Shown: positions 46,201 to 56,174 of the stretch, one piece after another
Numbering within the stretch: the first letter of the stretch is position 1
Layout of the letters: the number at the start of each line of letters is the position of its first letter
Assembly (NCBI GenBank): GCA_965112735.1
Contig: OZ218954.1
Coordinates: forward strand, 2,542,001 to 2,606,000
Reading direction: 5' to 3'
Length of the DNA: 64,000 nucleotides
Source: Phaeosaccion multiseriatum
Taxonomy: Eukaryota; Ochrophyta, other classes
Made by a program: the position numbers and the translations under genes
Notes under the pieces: generated by a model
The model's input: only the letters and a program-made list of their open reading frames with translations
The model's database searches: none
What the model was told of the DNA's origin: nothing

Positions 46201-47702
46201 GCAGGAACGGCCTCCGCGAGAGGCCTGTTTTGCTCTTGAGCTTCCGCAAGCGCCACTCTGAGGTCGGAAACTAACGCTTGGAGCGTTCCGGAATTAAAGT
46301 CTACTCCGCCGCTCTTCAAGGCAGCTTCGATTTGGGTGGTGGTCAGAGTAACCTGCCCCCCGGTCCCATTTTCGTCGGTTTCTTGCACAGACTGGCCTGG
46401 AAGAGCGAAGGCCTCGCGGCCTTTCTCTTCCTGGTTCTCTAGAGCCTGCTGCTCGAGCTGGCGCACAACTTCTTCTAGCTCCTGAACACGCGCAATGTGC
46501 TTGTCGTTATCTAACCGAAGCAGCCGGCTCTCCCTTGCATGATGCTCTTCCCCTCCCTTCCCCGCCTCCAATGCAGCCTTCAGTGAAACAATCTCCTGGC
46601 TCTTTTTCTTCTCCACACTCGTCAAAGTCTGAAGCTCTACACAAGCTTTTGCGTGAGCCGTCTGTGTTCGCTCCAATTCCCTTTTCATTCGCAAGCTTGC
46701 CTTTTTGCATTCGTCAAGCTCCTGGTCCTTGGCCAGCATCAAGTTGTTGCCCCACGCCGTCCTCCCGCCACAGTCTCTGACTTTCTGCTCTTCTTCAAGC
46801 ACTCGTATTTGCAACCCTTTGATTTTCCCCTCCAGCTTTTCCACCCTGTGAATATGCTTCGTGTTCTGATCGCTCTGGTTGCGGCGCGTTCGCTCCAGCT
46901 CTTCCCTCAGCAAAGGAATGGCTTCCAACTCGACATCCTTCCTGGCCAGTTTGGCTCGGCAGAGCTCTGATTCGGAGAGTCGGGCAGCCTTGGCTTCTCG
47001 AACACGTCCGCTACAATCCTCCCTAAGCTTCTCCATCTCCTCCAAGAAGAAGCGCTTGTGCTCCTCGTGCCTCTCCTTCTCTGCCTCTGCCTTGCGTCTC
47101 AAAATGCTCAGCTCGGCGTGCAGCTCAGCTCGACTCTGGGCCGAGGCAGCCAAGCCCTGCGACAATTGAGAGATCTGCTCATGTAAGGAGGCCACCTTTT
47201 TCGTCTCCCTCGTGATGATTTCCAGCTTCCCTCCACAGCTCTGACACGGGGCAAGCCGCAGGAACGAGTCCTCAGGAGAGAATAACTCAAGGACGGGCCT
47301 CATGTCCAACGAAGGAATCTTGTCCACAATGTCCGTCCCCGGAAGATACTTGTCGGTTCCCGTCTCCCGAACCTTCATCAACTCCATCTTGATGGCCACC
47401 ACATCGCTACAATAGGCCTACAGCGCACCGAGAGAGAGAGAGAGATAGTAGAGAGTGTGTGTGTGAGAGAGATTGTGTGTATGTGTGTGTATGTGTGTGT
47501 GAGAGAGAGAGGGAGTTCCAAGGAGCAGAGAACCGGGCGGCCGCAGGCCTCCTTCCTTTGGTCCTGCTCTTTCGAAGCGAGCCAACCACACCCCTCGGAA
47601 TTCGTTGCTCGGGCTCGCACACACCTTTCGAATGGCCTCAATCACTTCATTCCTTCGCTTCAGCTGCAGCCGCAGCGCCTCCACCTCCTCTTCCAGCTCC
47701 AT
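43265..47702 (-). CDS. Large coiled-coil protein of unknown function
   Basis: Five exons, minus strand: 47702-47625, 47417-45798, 45694-45545, 45238-44705, 44629-43265; 1248 aa with consistent phases. Nearly all of it is Glu/Lys/Leu/Arg-rich heptad sequence, with at least four long coiled-coil stretches. The N-terminal region has PVLELFSPEDSFLRLAPCQSCGG, a possible small globular motif with a CxxC pair. Two related helical units (TQIEAALKSGGVDF, ASIESALKGEGLRL) lie near residues 360-440. Gln/Glu runs come from CAG/GAG repeats. Exon 3 duplicates the end of exon 2. The C-terminus is non-helical and basic. A cytoskeletal, centrosomal or Golgi tether role is typical for such proteins, but nothing specific is visible. 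The gene diverges from the MYB gene across 133 bp. Confidence 0.75.
45455..45975 (-). repeat. Tandem duplication of an exon end and its intron inside the coiled-coil gene
   Basis: About 250 bp at 45710-45975 (end of exon 2 plus intron start) is repeated with moderate divergence at about 45455-45700 (exon 3 plus intron). Both copies contain GTGAATGGAGTGAGGGAG, TCGATCTCCATGTCGGAGGG and the same coding order: poly-Gln, EPxxSDGxTNR, GDAxVxNA, then a GTAAGT donor. Partial copies of the intron part recur at about 45299-45345 and 45378-45445. The duplication created a new 50-codon exon in frame. Confidence 0.8.
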
Positions 47703-47835
47703 TATTGAGATGAGAGGGAAGTAATTGAAACGCCATTTTTTTTCAAACCACCAACAGGCTCACTGTGCCTAAGAAGGGGGGGGGGGGAACATCGCCGTCA
47801 AGAAGCCCTCGCCGCAACCCATCTCATCGTATACA

Positions 47836-48548
47836 ATGGCTTTCGAGATTTTGCGCGTAAGAGAGAACCAGCGTGGTCCTCCCCCTCCGTCCCTCCGTCC
47901 CTTCCTCTGTTAGGAGTCGTGAATTTTTAAGTTGGGAGCTGACAGTCTAGCAACTACGACTCTTAGCGTCTCTCCACTTGTGCCCTCCCTCCCTTCCTCC
48001 TCGCAGCCCTTCACGGCGCAAGAGCACAAGCTGTTCTTGAAAGCACTGGAGAAACATGGCGAGAGCTCGACAGGCAAGGAGTGGGACCTCATCACCAACT
48101 CTATTGGAACGCGGCGGCCGCGGGTAAGGCCACAAGGGGGGGCTGCTCCTGCTGTTCCCTCTCCTAACACGCGTTCCACGTACCTCCCATTGGTTGTCCT
48201 GCACAGGAGGTGGCTCTCCATGCACACCAGTACTTTCTCCTGCTGCAAGCGATGACAAGCAAGGACTCTGCAGCGAGCCCCGTGACGGAAGACGTGGGAC
48301 CGTCCACATGGACCCTGCAAGAAGATACCATCTTCGAAGCTGGGTTGGCGTACTTCTCCGAGGCGGATGAACATCGATGGCTTAAATTAAGCGAGCTACT
48401 ACCGGGGAAGGATGTCGAAGCAGTGAGAGAACGATTCAAGCGTTTGATCGCAGATATTTCCAATATCGAGTCGGGAAGGAGTGTAGCTGTGCGGTATCTT
48501 GAGTCGTCCAGCTCCTCCCACTCAAGGGGCGAGGCGGGAGCTGGATGA
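47836..48548 (+). CDS. Two-MYB-domain protein (SHAQKYF-like then RADIALIS-like SANT)
   Basis: Proposed exons 47836-47856, 48007-48123, 48207-48548; 159 aa. The first domain has FTAQEHKLFLKALEKHG, the spacing of an [FW]T.EEH..FL..LE..G helix, GTRRPREVALHAHQYFLLL, a variant of the SHAQKYF signature. The second has STWTLQEDTIFEAGLAYF and ERFKRLIADISNIESG, like the plant RADIALIS/DIVARICATA SANT domain. The order is reversed relative to DIVARICATA. It is probably a nuclear DNA-binding protein. The 21-nt first exon is supported only by its ATG and a GTAAGA donor. A second frame continues from about 48537 to 48825 with an acidic Ala/Glu-rich tail; a frameshift or unseen splice could add about 95 residues. 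That tail carries a degenerate duplication rich in GAGGCCTCGAT at 48590-48672. Confidence 0.65.
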
Positions 48549-48866
48549 ATCGGCCGCGCCTCTTGCAATCAGCCTGGCAGCCGTGGCTTCGGCCTCGGAG
48601 GCCTCGATGGGAGAGGCAGAGGCAGTAGAAGAGGGAGAGATGGAGGCTTCGGCCTCGACGGCCTCGATAGGAGGGGCTGAGGGAGTGGGACTGATGGGGG
48701 AACTGAACGACATGCTGCGGCGGCTGCAGGCGCAGGGGGCTGACGAGAGGGAAGCAAGTGGCGGTGTGGTTGTACAGTACCTCAAGGACGGGCGCCTGCA
48801 GCGTGCCTTGGCGGCCGTAATTTAGTGATATATTGACAAGAGCTTGTTGCGAAAGCACTCATATTC

Positions 48867-48943
48867 GGCCCCTGACGTGATTCTGAGGGGCGGCACCAAA
48901 AATCCCCCTTTCACCCTTTTCCGCCCTCAGAATCACGAGGGCC
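48867..48943. repeat. Imperfect inverted repeat (hairpin)
   Basis: GTGATTCTGAGGGGCGG (48877-48893) pairs with CCGCCCTCAGAATCAC (48921-48936), with one extra G. The outer flanks GGCC...GGCC extend the stem, with bulges, to 48867 and 48943. The loop is 27 nt. It lies between the MYB and PRP18 genes. It may act in the 3' region of the former, or be a small foldback element. Confidence 0.65.
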
Positions 48944-49034
48944 GGTATTATTTTATATTGTATCGATTTTCGGGTCGATATTGCCAATCGATCCTCGAAC
49001 TTTGGATGGCACCAAAAGCCCTCCCCCTGCAATT

Positions 49035-49258
49035 CTTGCGAGAGAGAGAGAGACGGCAAGAGAACGAAACGCGAGCGCGAGAGGGAGAGAGACGGGAGAG
49101 AGAGAGAAAGAGAGAGCGCGAGCGCGAGAGGGAGAGAGAGAAAAGAGCGAGAGGAAGAGAAAGAGAGAGCGAGAGCGCGAGACGGAGAGAGAGGGGAGAG
49201 GGAGAAACGAGAGAGAAAGAGGGAGAGGGAGAGGGAGAGGAAGACAGGGAGAGGAGTG
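49035..49258 (+). repeat. GA-rich low-complexity tract directly upstream of PRP18
   Basis: About 225 bp of GAGAGA with interspersed GAGCGCGAG and GACGG units, almost pure purine on the plus strand, ending at the PRP18 start codon. The long Arg/Glu and Ser/Leu open frames across it are artefacts of composition. It would form the PRP18 5' leader or core promoter; GA-rich promoter elements exist in plants and animals, but function here is not shown. Confidence 0.8.
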
Positions 49259-50737
49259 ATGGATCTTCTCCGCTCATTGTCAAAGAAGAAGAATGACGCT
49301 TTCACAATCAGGGACGGAAAGCACAGCCCTTACCATCGAAGAGGAGACGTGAGGAAAGCGGAGCTTGAGCTCCGCAAGAAGGCACAGGAAGAGCTCGACG
49401 CGAAGAGAGAGGGAAGAGCAAAGTATGGGAACGGGCGAGAAAGTAAGGAAGTCGAGCGTGAAGGTACACCGCCCGTCGCTGGGGTGGTGTCCAGCGACAA
49501 TGAAGCCGTCGCGGAACCGATTCAGGCAGCAGTATCAGGAAGAGCAGCAGAAGCAGTAGAGAAAGTTGAGCAAGAGGAGTTGACTCGTCGCTTGCGCCGC
49601 ATGGGGGAGCCTATCTGCCTGTTTGGAGAGAGCGTCTCGATGCGGCAAGCTCGCCTCCGTTTGCTCGAAGATCGGGAGGAGCACAATGACGATTTTACTC
49701 TCGGACATGGGCACAATGTCAAGAACACCTTTCTAGAAAGGACTGAGGAGGCTGAAGGTGGGGATGCCTCCCGGAACAAGAAGAGTGAGGAGAGCGATAG
49801 TGACCATGAAGTCGAGGGAGGGTCGGTATCGGGGGCGTCTACTGGCCGCAAGAGAAGTCGCGCCTCAGCCACGGGGGCAGCGGACGAGGACAACATGGAG
49901 GCGCACAAGCTCATCAGGCACTTTTTCAAGGTTGGTTGGATCATCTTGTATAGACTTTCCTCCCCTCACACCACCCGAAAGGGCGTCTCTCTTAACTCCC
50001 TTTTGGGAGGAACTTCTTACAACCTTCCTCCTTCCGTGTGGTATGTATGCAATGTACCCAGGCTCTCTTGCGTAGATGGGAAATGGACTTAAACAGCAGG
50101 CCAGAAGCAGTTCGGAATTCAACTCAGGGGCGTATGGAGACCAAGTCTCAGAAGCAGACCAAGGACTACATGCGCCCCCTCTTCAAGGCGTGCAAGCAAA
50201 AGGCTCTGGACCCGGGCATCAAGGCCAACTTGGTGAAGATGATCAAGTTCATCAAAGAGGGAGAATTCGTCAGAGCGCATGACGTGTACCTCCAGACGGC
50301 GATCGGGAATGCGGCCTGGCCCATCGGTACGTACGAGTAAACAAGAAAGGCTCCCTCTCTTCCCTGCTTCGCAACTCTCTGCTTTTTTTCCCTCCTCCTC
50401 ACTACCCCCTGGCCCATCGGTAGGAATGAACATGACTCCCTCTCTTTCTCGCTTCGTAGGGCCTCTAATTCCTGACTCTTTTCTCCTCCTCACTAGCTCA
50501 CTCTCGTTCTCGCTTCGTAATCCCCGAATTACTCTCTTCTCCTCACTACCCCCCTCCCCAGGCATCACTATGGTGGGAATTCATGAACGCAGCGGACGGG
50601 AAAAGATTAACAGCAGTAAGGTGGCTCACATCATGAACAATGAGGCCCAACGGAAGTACCTCGTGAGCATCAAGAAGCTTATGACCTACGAGCAAGACCA
50701 GCGCGACGACGTTCTCCCCAGCAAGAAAGTTCGATAG
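49259..50737 (+). CDS. PRPF18: Pre-mRNA-splicing factor 18
   Basis: Three exons: 49259-49930, 50062-50326, 50562-50737; 370 aa, near the family's usual 340-420. It begins [11 protein letters not shown], like other PRP18 proteins. The splicing-factor motif [21 protein letters not shown] lies at about residues 115-137. An acidic/Lys-rich linker follows, then the C-terminal PRP18 domain: [39 protein letters not shown], then [15 protein letters not shown] and [16 protein letters not shown]18 acts at the second catalytic step of splicing with Slu7. ATG 49259 gives the conserved start. The second intron (235 nt) is unusually rich in CTCTTCTCCTC. Confidence 0.95.
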
Positions 50738-51385
50738 TAGACGGCAGCCACCCAACTTACCTCGAAGACAGTTTGACACCCATCCAGAAAGAGGGGAGAG
50801 AGAAAGAGTTCTTCTTCGAATGCTTCAAGAGGGGGTATCAACCACTGGTGCTCTGGTGTTCAACCTGTCTGCATGGTATGAGCAGCTCCAATCCAAATAC
50901 CCCGTGGCTTCGAAGAAACATAAATTCATGTCTTTACAAAGTTTCTGGTGAGCATCAAGCTCATGCACCGGCAGGTATCCGACTTACTTCCTTCTCCCTT
51001 TCTGAAAGATGGTCTTCTATGAATACTTTATCAACCACTCACTGGGTTTGCAGTCTCAACTGCGGTAGGGGGATAGGCTTTGCAGAGTGGGGGTGCATGC
51101 AGCTCTGAGCTGGCATACCATACCCCCCAGCATGGTCCATACTACTGGGTGTGTCTCAGTCATACGGAAAAGCTATGCCTTTTCCACCGTGCCCTCGAGT
51201 TGTGGAGTCTGGGGCTTGGGGGGGGGGGGGGGGATACGCCTTTTTAAGTGCCTTTTGACACAAAAAAAAGGAAGCCAAAAGTCGAAACCCTAGTGATCAA
51301 CCTTTCTGTGTGAAGAAGTCCAAATAACCCCTTGACTTGAACAACGTGGTTGGAGTCGGGTACGCGCTCTCTCGAATACATACAC
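50738..51385 (+). pseudogene. Possible decayed coding fragment between PRP18 and the SET gene
   Basis: No intact gene, but protein-like segments appear in successive frames. One (about 50758-50860) reads TPIQKEGREKEFFFECF. The next (about 50845-50960) reads ALVFNLSAWYEQLQSKYPVA and FMSLQSFW. A third (51009-51068) reads MVFYEYFINHSLGLQSQLR before a stop. Frame changes without good splice sites suggest a pseudogene or sequence errors. I do not recognise the family. The remainder to 51385 shows only a G-run near 51218 and the 3' ends of both flanking genes. Confidence 0.35.
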
Positions 51386-52898
51386 TCAACTTGAGGCTTC
51401 ACGCAGTGCCTTCTTCATCTGCATGCGAAACTCCACAGCAAGCTTTCCACAGGGTGACAGACCTTGCTCATCCGAAGTGAGGAGCTTTTCGTCCTCCTCC
51501 ACTGTAGTGGCCTGCAGATCCTCAGCTAGGTTACCGTTGGCGAGCGCTTTCTTGGCCACTGCCACATCCTGTTGCCAGCTGCCACTTTGTGCAATAAAGC
51601 CATAATCCTGCCGATACCAAAGGGCTCAGGGAGATGAGTGAAAAGCAAAATCCTCAAAAAAATGGAAACAACCTTCTTGTCTCTCACCTGTACCAGCCTT
51701 TCACTTGTAGCAGTCCCCCCCGAGTAGGCGATGAAGACTTGGCTGCCCCGGGCAACGCTTTCACCCGCAACAACCCGGAGTTTCCCGCCGCTGGTTGCAC
51801 GGCCCGTCAGGACGTGCGGACTGCAAATTGAGCGCGTTGAAAGAGCAGAACACAAGGTCAGCCGAGAGTTTCCCCAAGTCGGGAGGGGGGGGGGCAATGG
51901 ATAGCGACGCACCTGGCAGCGTCGTGGTTGAACATGTCGATGGCAGGGATGAGGAGCTTGGCGGAGCGGGTACTGTCCGACGGATTGGCTACAGTAAAGG
52001 TTCGGCTGACCACGTTGAATACGGCCCACTTGAGCTCCTGCATCGTCACCTTCTTGCCGTGAAAGGACCCGAGCTCTATCTGGAAGATCATAAGGAGGGA
52101 AGCAGGCATTGTGTCGGCCATGCACTAAGCGGGCGGACAAGACAACGAAAAGTGAAGCTCGCACGACTCTTCATACCTGGGGTAGAATTACATTCTCATA
52201 GAGCTCGTGACATTTGCCGACACGGCTCAGCGTTTCCTCTTTCAGAGCTGGCCATTGACTCATGTCAAGCTCCTCCTGCGTCCAAAAGTCGGTTGTAGTC
52301 AAATCTGGGGAGTCCGGGGGGGGGAGGGACGCCATGTAGGGGGCCCATTCCGGATCTGACCACACCTTGGGGCAAACGAGACGAGAGAGGGCAAGAATGG
52401 AACAGTGGCACACGGAACCTACCATGATGGACACTTCCTTACCTTCAACAGCTCCAGGGCTGGCATACGTGGATCACCACTATCCACGCCAAGATTCAGT
52501 GAGGCCTCGTACGGGACTTCTAGTATACAACTTCCTTTCGCGATATCCTGCAACGCTATCACCCCTCGCAAGCCATCAAAGTCGGCCACTGCCAGCTTGT
52601 TCATGTTTACGCCACGCTCGTCCAGCCATGAATACAGGCTTTCCATCATCCCATCTCGGATAAGCACTCCAGCCGCGCCGGAAGAGCCATTTCCTTTCTT
52701 CTTCTCCTTCGTGACAGCTGAAAATCCTTTATAAGTGGAGGGCCCTCCTCCACCACCCCCCTTCCCCTTCTTCTTGGCCTTGGCGTGGCTCACCACTAAG
52801 CGCCTTTGATTCCTATGAGTGTCCACTCCTCCGCAAACGAATCCAAAAACATTGTCGAGCAGTAGGAGGTGCACAAGCAACACACATGCTTCCCTCAT
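51386..52898 (-). CDS. SET-domain protein methyltransferase, Rubisco-LSMT-like, predicted plastid-targeted
   Basis: Five exons, minus strand: 52898-52443, 52365-52177, 52079-51913, 51820-51688, 51607-51386; 388 aa. The N-terminus is a signal peptide (CVLLVHLLLLDNVFGFV) followed by a His/Arg/Lys-rich stretch and Lys/Gly low complexity, as in bipartite plastid presequences of secondary-plastid algae. The catalytic region has LYSWLDERGVNMNKLAVADF and GVIALQDIAKGSCILEVP. Next come WAVFNVVSRTF, the SAM-binding LLIPAIDMFNHDAA, and IAYSG...RLVQDYGFI. The family methylates lysines on Rubisco large subunit, aldolase or other plastid proteins; the substrate here is unknown. The divergent GNAT gene starts 115 bp away. 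The only ATG consistent with a leader is 52898. Confidence 0.85.
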
Positions 52899-53013
52899 GC
52901 CAAGCTTTGGTCGAAGGGGGAGAGCGAGTTGAGGGGAGATTTGAGGGAGCCGTATCACCAACTCGTGTTTTGTTGACTTCCCCAATCTCTCTTCCTCATT
53001 CGCTTTTGAAAGG

Positions 53014-54800
53014 ATGGAGCCATGGCTCCCTGGCAGCCTCGATGACGTGACGCTGCAGCACTGGGGCATGCTCGCCGGATGCATGGTCTTTGGCGCCACG
53101 CTTGCGGCCGTTTTGCTTCTGCTCGTGTGTGGGGGGTCCTTTCAAAGGATGGCGCAGGAGGTACGAGGGTCGAGAACTCACTGCAATGTGGTGGCCATGG
53201 GCTTCAGAGCCCCTGTGTTTTTTTTTTTTAAGTGTTCACTTTCTACCCTAATTCTCGGCCGAGCCGCGACAGGCAGGAGTCTTCCAAGAGGATGGAAAGG
53301 AAGGGCTTAAAGAGCATCTGCAGGCTCGGCCCATTCTCTACAGCGAGTTGTTGGCTGCGGCAGCGTCGCTTCCGCTCCAGCCGGTGCTTCCAGAAGCTTC
53401 GCTCCCCGGCGACCGATTGAAGATTGCGGCTTTGACCGAAGCTTCGGTGGAAGACGTTTACAACGCATCAAATGGGTATCCTACCACGTGAGTGTGACTC
53501 AGACTTGCAGGAGGGTTTTGAGACTTGATAGGGACCCGCCCGGGCGGCTGCTGTGGTTATTCATCAACAGGCTGGGCAGTGCATACGATGCTGAGAGACT
53601 GTGGCGCTTCCTGCCCATGGGTCCCTTCAACTCGCTGGCGGAGTTTCGCGAGGTACGCTTTTTGAGAGTGAGAGGCTGATACGGATACGGCGGCGCCTTG
53701 ACGAGGTTTGGCGCCCTTCGCCCCTCGTTTTCTCTCGTCTTTCCAAGGGTGCAATGGCTACATGCCCGAAAGACGGCCTGCGGTGCGTCATTGTGCACCG
53801 GGAACTGGGACGCCCAATAGGTATGTTTAGTACCTAGCCCCATTACAAGGTGGTAGTTCCTTTAATCATGCTTTACATGATGAGTCTCCTCCTCTTTCTT
53901 CTGTTGGGCTCTCAGGAATGGTGTCGCTGTTGAGGAATAGACCAAGAGACTTACGGGTGGAGGTAAGTTTCGTGTTATCGACTGAGGCACAATGGCTCCG
54001 GCATTCGTCAGCTGTCCTTCCGAACCGAATACCCCTCTGCACAGATTGGAGACATGTGGTTGCATCCTTCCTTCCGTGGTCAATTGTTGGCCACCGAGGC
54101 TGTGGCCTTACTGCTGGAGCACCTTTTCGAACTCGGATATAGACGGGTGGAGTGGATCACCGACGCCCAGGTCGGTACAAATGGCGAGGGGAAGGGTTTG
54201 TATGCGGTGACTTGACTTCTGGCCAGGTAGGTATGCACTATCAGCAAGGGTGTCCGTGAGGTACACACCCAAGCCCGACCTCCCCAATGGAGGGCGCTTT
54301 GGAAAGGAGTCACTCCTCCTTTCCCACTGGTTCATTGGCCCCATTTCCACATGACTAGGGACCATGCAGGGGGGTATGGTATGAAGCTCCCCAGGATACA
54401 TGGCCCCCTACCGGACTCCATTTTTCGTCCTTTGATAGTGCATAATACCCTAGCCCTGGCCAAGAGTCGAGGCCCAGTGACTCCACCTCAACCCCCTCCC
54501 CCCCCGCACGCTCTACCTCACAGGATGCAAAGAGCATGGCCTTCGCAGAGAATTTGGGGTTTCTTCATGAGGGAACCCTCCGCAAACATCGAATATGTGG
54601 GCAAACCAACAGGTGCGCGTTTCGTTTTCCCTCTCCCATCTATCTCCATTACCCTGCTGCTGTCTCATACACATCCATTCCACAGGGACGAAGCGGTTTT
54701 CTCCGTGCTCAATAACGAGTGGAGGGACGCCCTTCAGGCGCAATTTCGAAAGATTTTGCAGCTGACGGCCAAGCCAGAGAAGGCAAAGGCCTCGAAATGA
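53014..54800 (+). CDS. GNAT-family N-acetyltransferase with N-terminal membrane segment
   Basis: Eight exons: 53014-53160, 53273-53487, 53571-53652, 53748-53820, 53916-53962, 54045-54170, 54524-54612, 54686-54800; 297 aa. A membrane helix (MLAGCMVFGATLAAVLLLLV) lies near residues 18-38. The acetyltransferase region shows AERLWRFLPMGPF, CVIVHRELGRPIGM, VEIGDMWLHPSFRG and TEAVALLLEHLFELGYRRVEW. These are followed by AENLGFLHEGTLRKH and RDEAVFSVLNNEW, the RimJ/RimL-like subfamily pattern. It would transfer acetyl from acetyl-CoA to an unknown amine. The intron at 54171-54523 (353 nt) is the longest in the gene. The C-terminus is Lys-rich. The gene converges with the S27e gene (211 bp). Confidence 0.85.
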
Positions 54801-55011
54801 GTTGTTCTCGAATGTATTTTATTCCTCTCAAGGCTTCCCCAGTCCTCAAGACGAGCAATCCATTCTTCCATGCCCGCGCGCGACGCCCGTTTTTGGTACT
54901 ATACATTGCACATTATTCCGCTTTCTCCTCCTCCTCCTCCTCCTCCTCGTCCCCCGGAATCACCAAAGTGAGCGCCGCGGCCTCATGCTCATGTTCAAGC
55001 CCTCACATCAA

Positions 55012-56030
55012 TCAGTCCACCTTCTTTCGGAAGGAGCATCCCTGAACACAGTGCAGAAAACGAAACCATCATGAGGGACAAGTCAAGAACAAAATACGGG
55101 AAGAGGGAGATTAGCCGCCATCATGAGGGGACATTCAGTGAGCGAGAGGGGCCTTGTAGAACAATGGGGAGACCACCCTTCCCCCGCCTTGTAGAACGCC
55201 GGGAGACCAGCCGTAATCTACGTACCTCTGTGAGCCTCGCCTTTCCTCCTGTGGGCTGGCAGAGCATCATCGAGCAAGAACCGCAAAGAACGACAGTCTG
55301 TGGTACGGAGATTGTTAAGGAGTTGCAGGGGGAGGGAAGGTCTCAGGGGCCATCAAGTCTACACGCGAGGTTAGTCTCTCAAACATACTCCACACCCCGT
55401 CTACCTCTACCCACTCTCCTCTTCTCCGGCCGCCGACTCTCCTCAACAACACCACCACACGTACCTGGGCGTGGCTGAAGACGGTTGTGATGCTAAAGCA
55501 TCCGGGACACTTCACATCCATGAAGAAGCTGTAAAAGAGCAGCGGACACAACGGGTGGGACAGGCGCAGGGGAGGCTCGTCCATTATTGGAGGCAGCGCC
55601 TAGACACACGCAGCGTATCGGCCTCTCGGACAACTCCCGCCGAGCAAAGGGAAACTGATGGGAAATTCCGAGCAGCACTGTCTCATCAAAGCTGCTTGCT
55701 GGTGCCGAGCTCCGCCCTGTCCCCCCTGACCCTGAGCTTTGCCCTGCCCACCGCCCCCCTCCACAAGCCCTCCCCCGCCACTCCAGGAGATAGTGAGCCG
55801 CAAATGCCGGCCTTCGAGCGACCAGTTTGCAACCCCACTGGCTCTGCCTCATAGTGAGGAGGCTAGAGAAACAAAGCGAGCTCTCCTCACCCTCGCCCTC
55901 GCCCACCCTCTCTGCTGCTGCATCCTCTGCTCTTTCCCTTTTCTCACCTGTTGGGCGACTGCACTAGCCGCTTCAGCTTATGACATCGCTTCTCCTCCGA
56001 CGCCGAGGGGTGGAGTAGATCGCGGGGCAT
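55012..56030 (-). CDS. RPS27: 40S ribosomal protein S27e
   Basis: Four exons, minus strand: 56030-55948, 55528-55465, 55297-55226, 55041-55012; 82 aa versus about 84 in animals. It starts [15 protein letters not shown] and continues [37 protein letters not shown] and [19 protein letters not shown]. The two CxxC pairs (CPGC and CGSC) form the zinc ribbon. All splice phases agree (2, 0, 0). The first intron (419 nt) is long for this locus and the last exon is only 30 nt, which makes the gene easy to miss. It is a component of the small subunit near the mRNA exit and platform region. The gene diverges from DDX52 across 144 bp, so two ribosome-biogenesis genes share a promoter. Confidence 0.96.
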
Positions 56031-56174
56031 GGTGCTCCGTAGGATGTCCTTTGGGTTGGGAATGCTCCAGCAGCGCTCTCCGGCCAAGAAAAAAAAACCC
56101 GGGGGGGGGGCTGTAGATGGCACCGGATGGCTTTACTCTTATTTTACTTTTTCTGTCCACACCTCTTTCTCCCA
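56031..56174. promoter_or_regulatory. Bidirectional promoter region, S27e / DDX52
   Basis: These 144 bp lie between divergent starts and contain an A-run followed by a G-run (about 56090-56110) and a TTATTTTACTTTTTC pyrimidine stretch near 56140-56154. A pyrimidine-rich tract next to the start of transcription is common for ribosomal protein genes in animals; here it lies toward the DDX52 side. Confidence 0.4.

Noticed and set aside
48844-49305. Arg/Glu-rich and Ser/Leu-rich open frames before PRP18
   Set aside because: Low-complexity GA repeat; no conserved sequence.
54802-55045. Minus-strand acidic segment (poly-Glu, ending near 54913) as the end of another gene
   Set aside because: It lies downstream of the S27e stop codon at 55012 in a different frame; a GAG repeat in the 3' UTR explains it.
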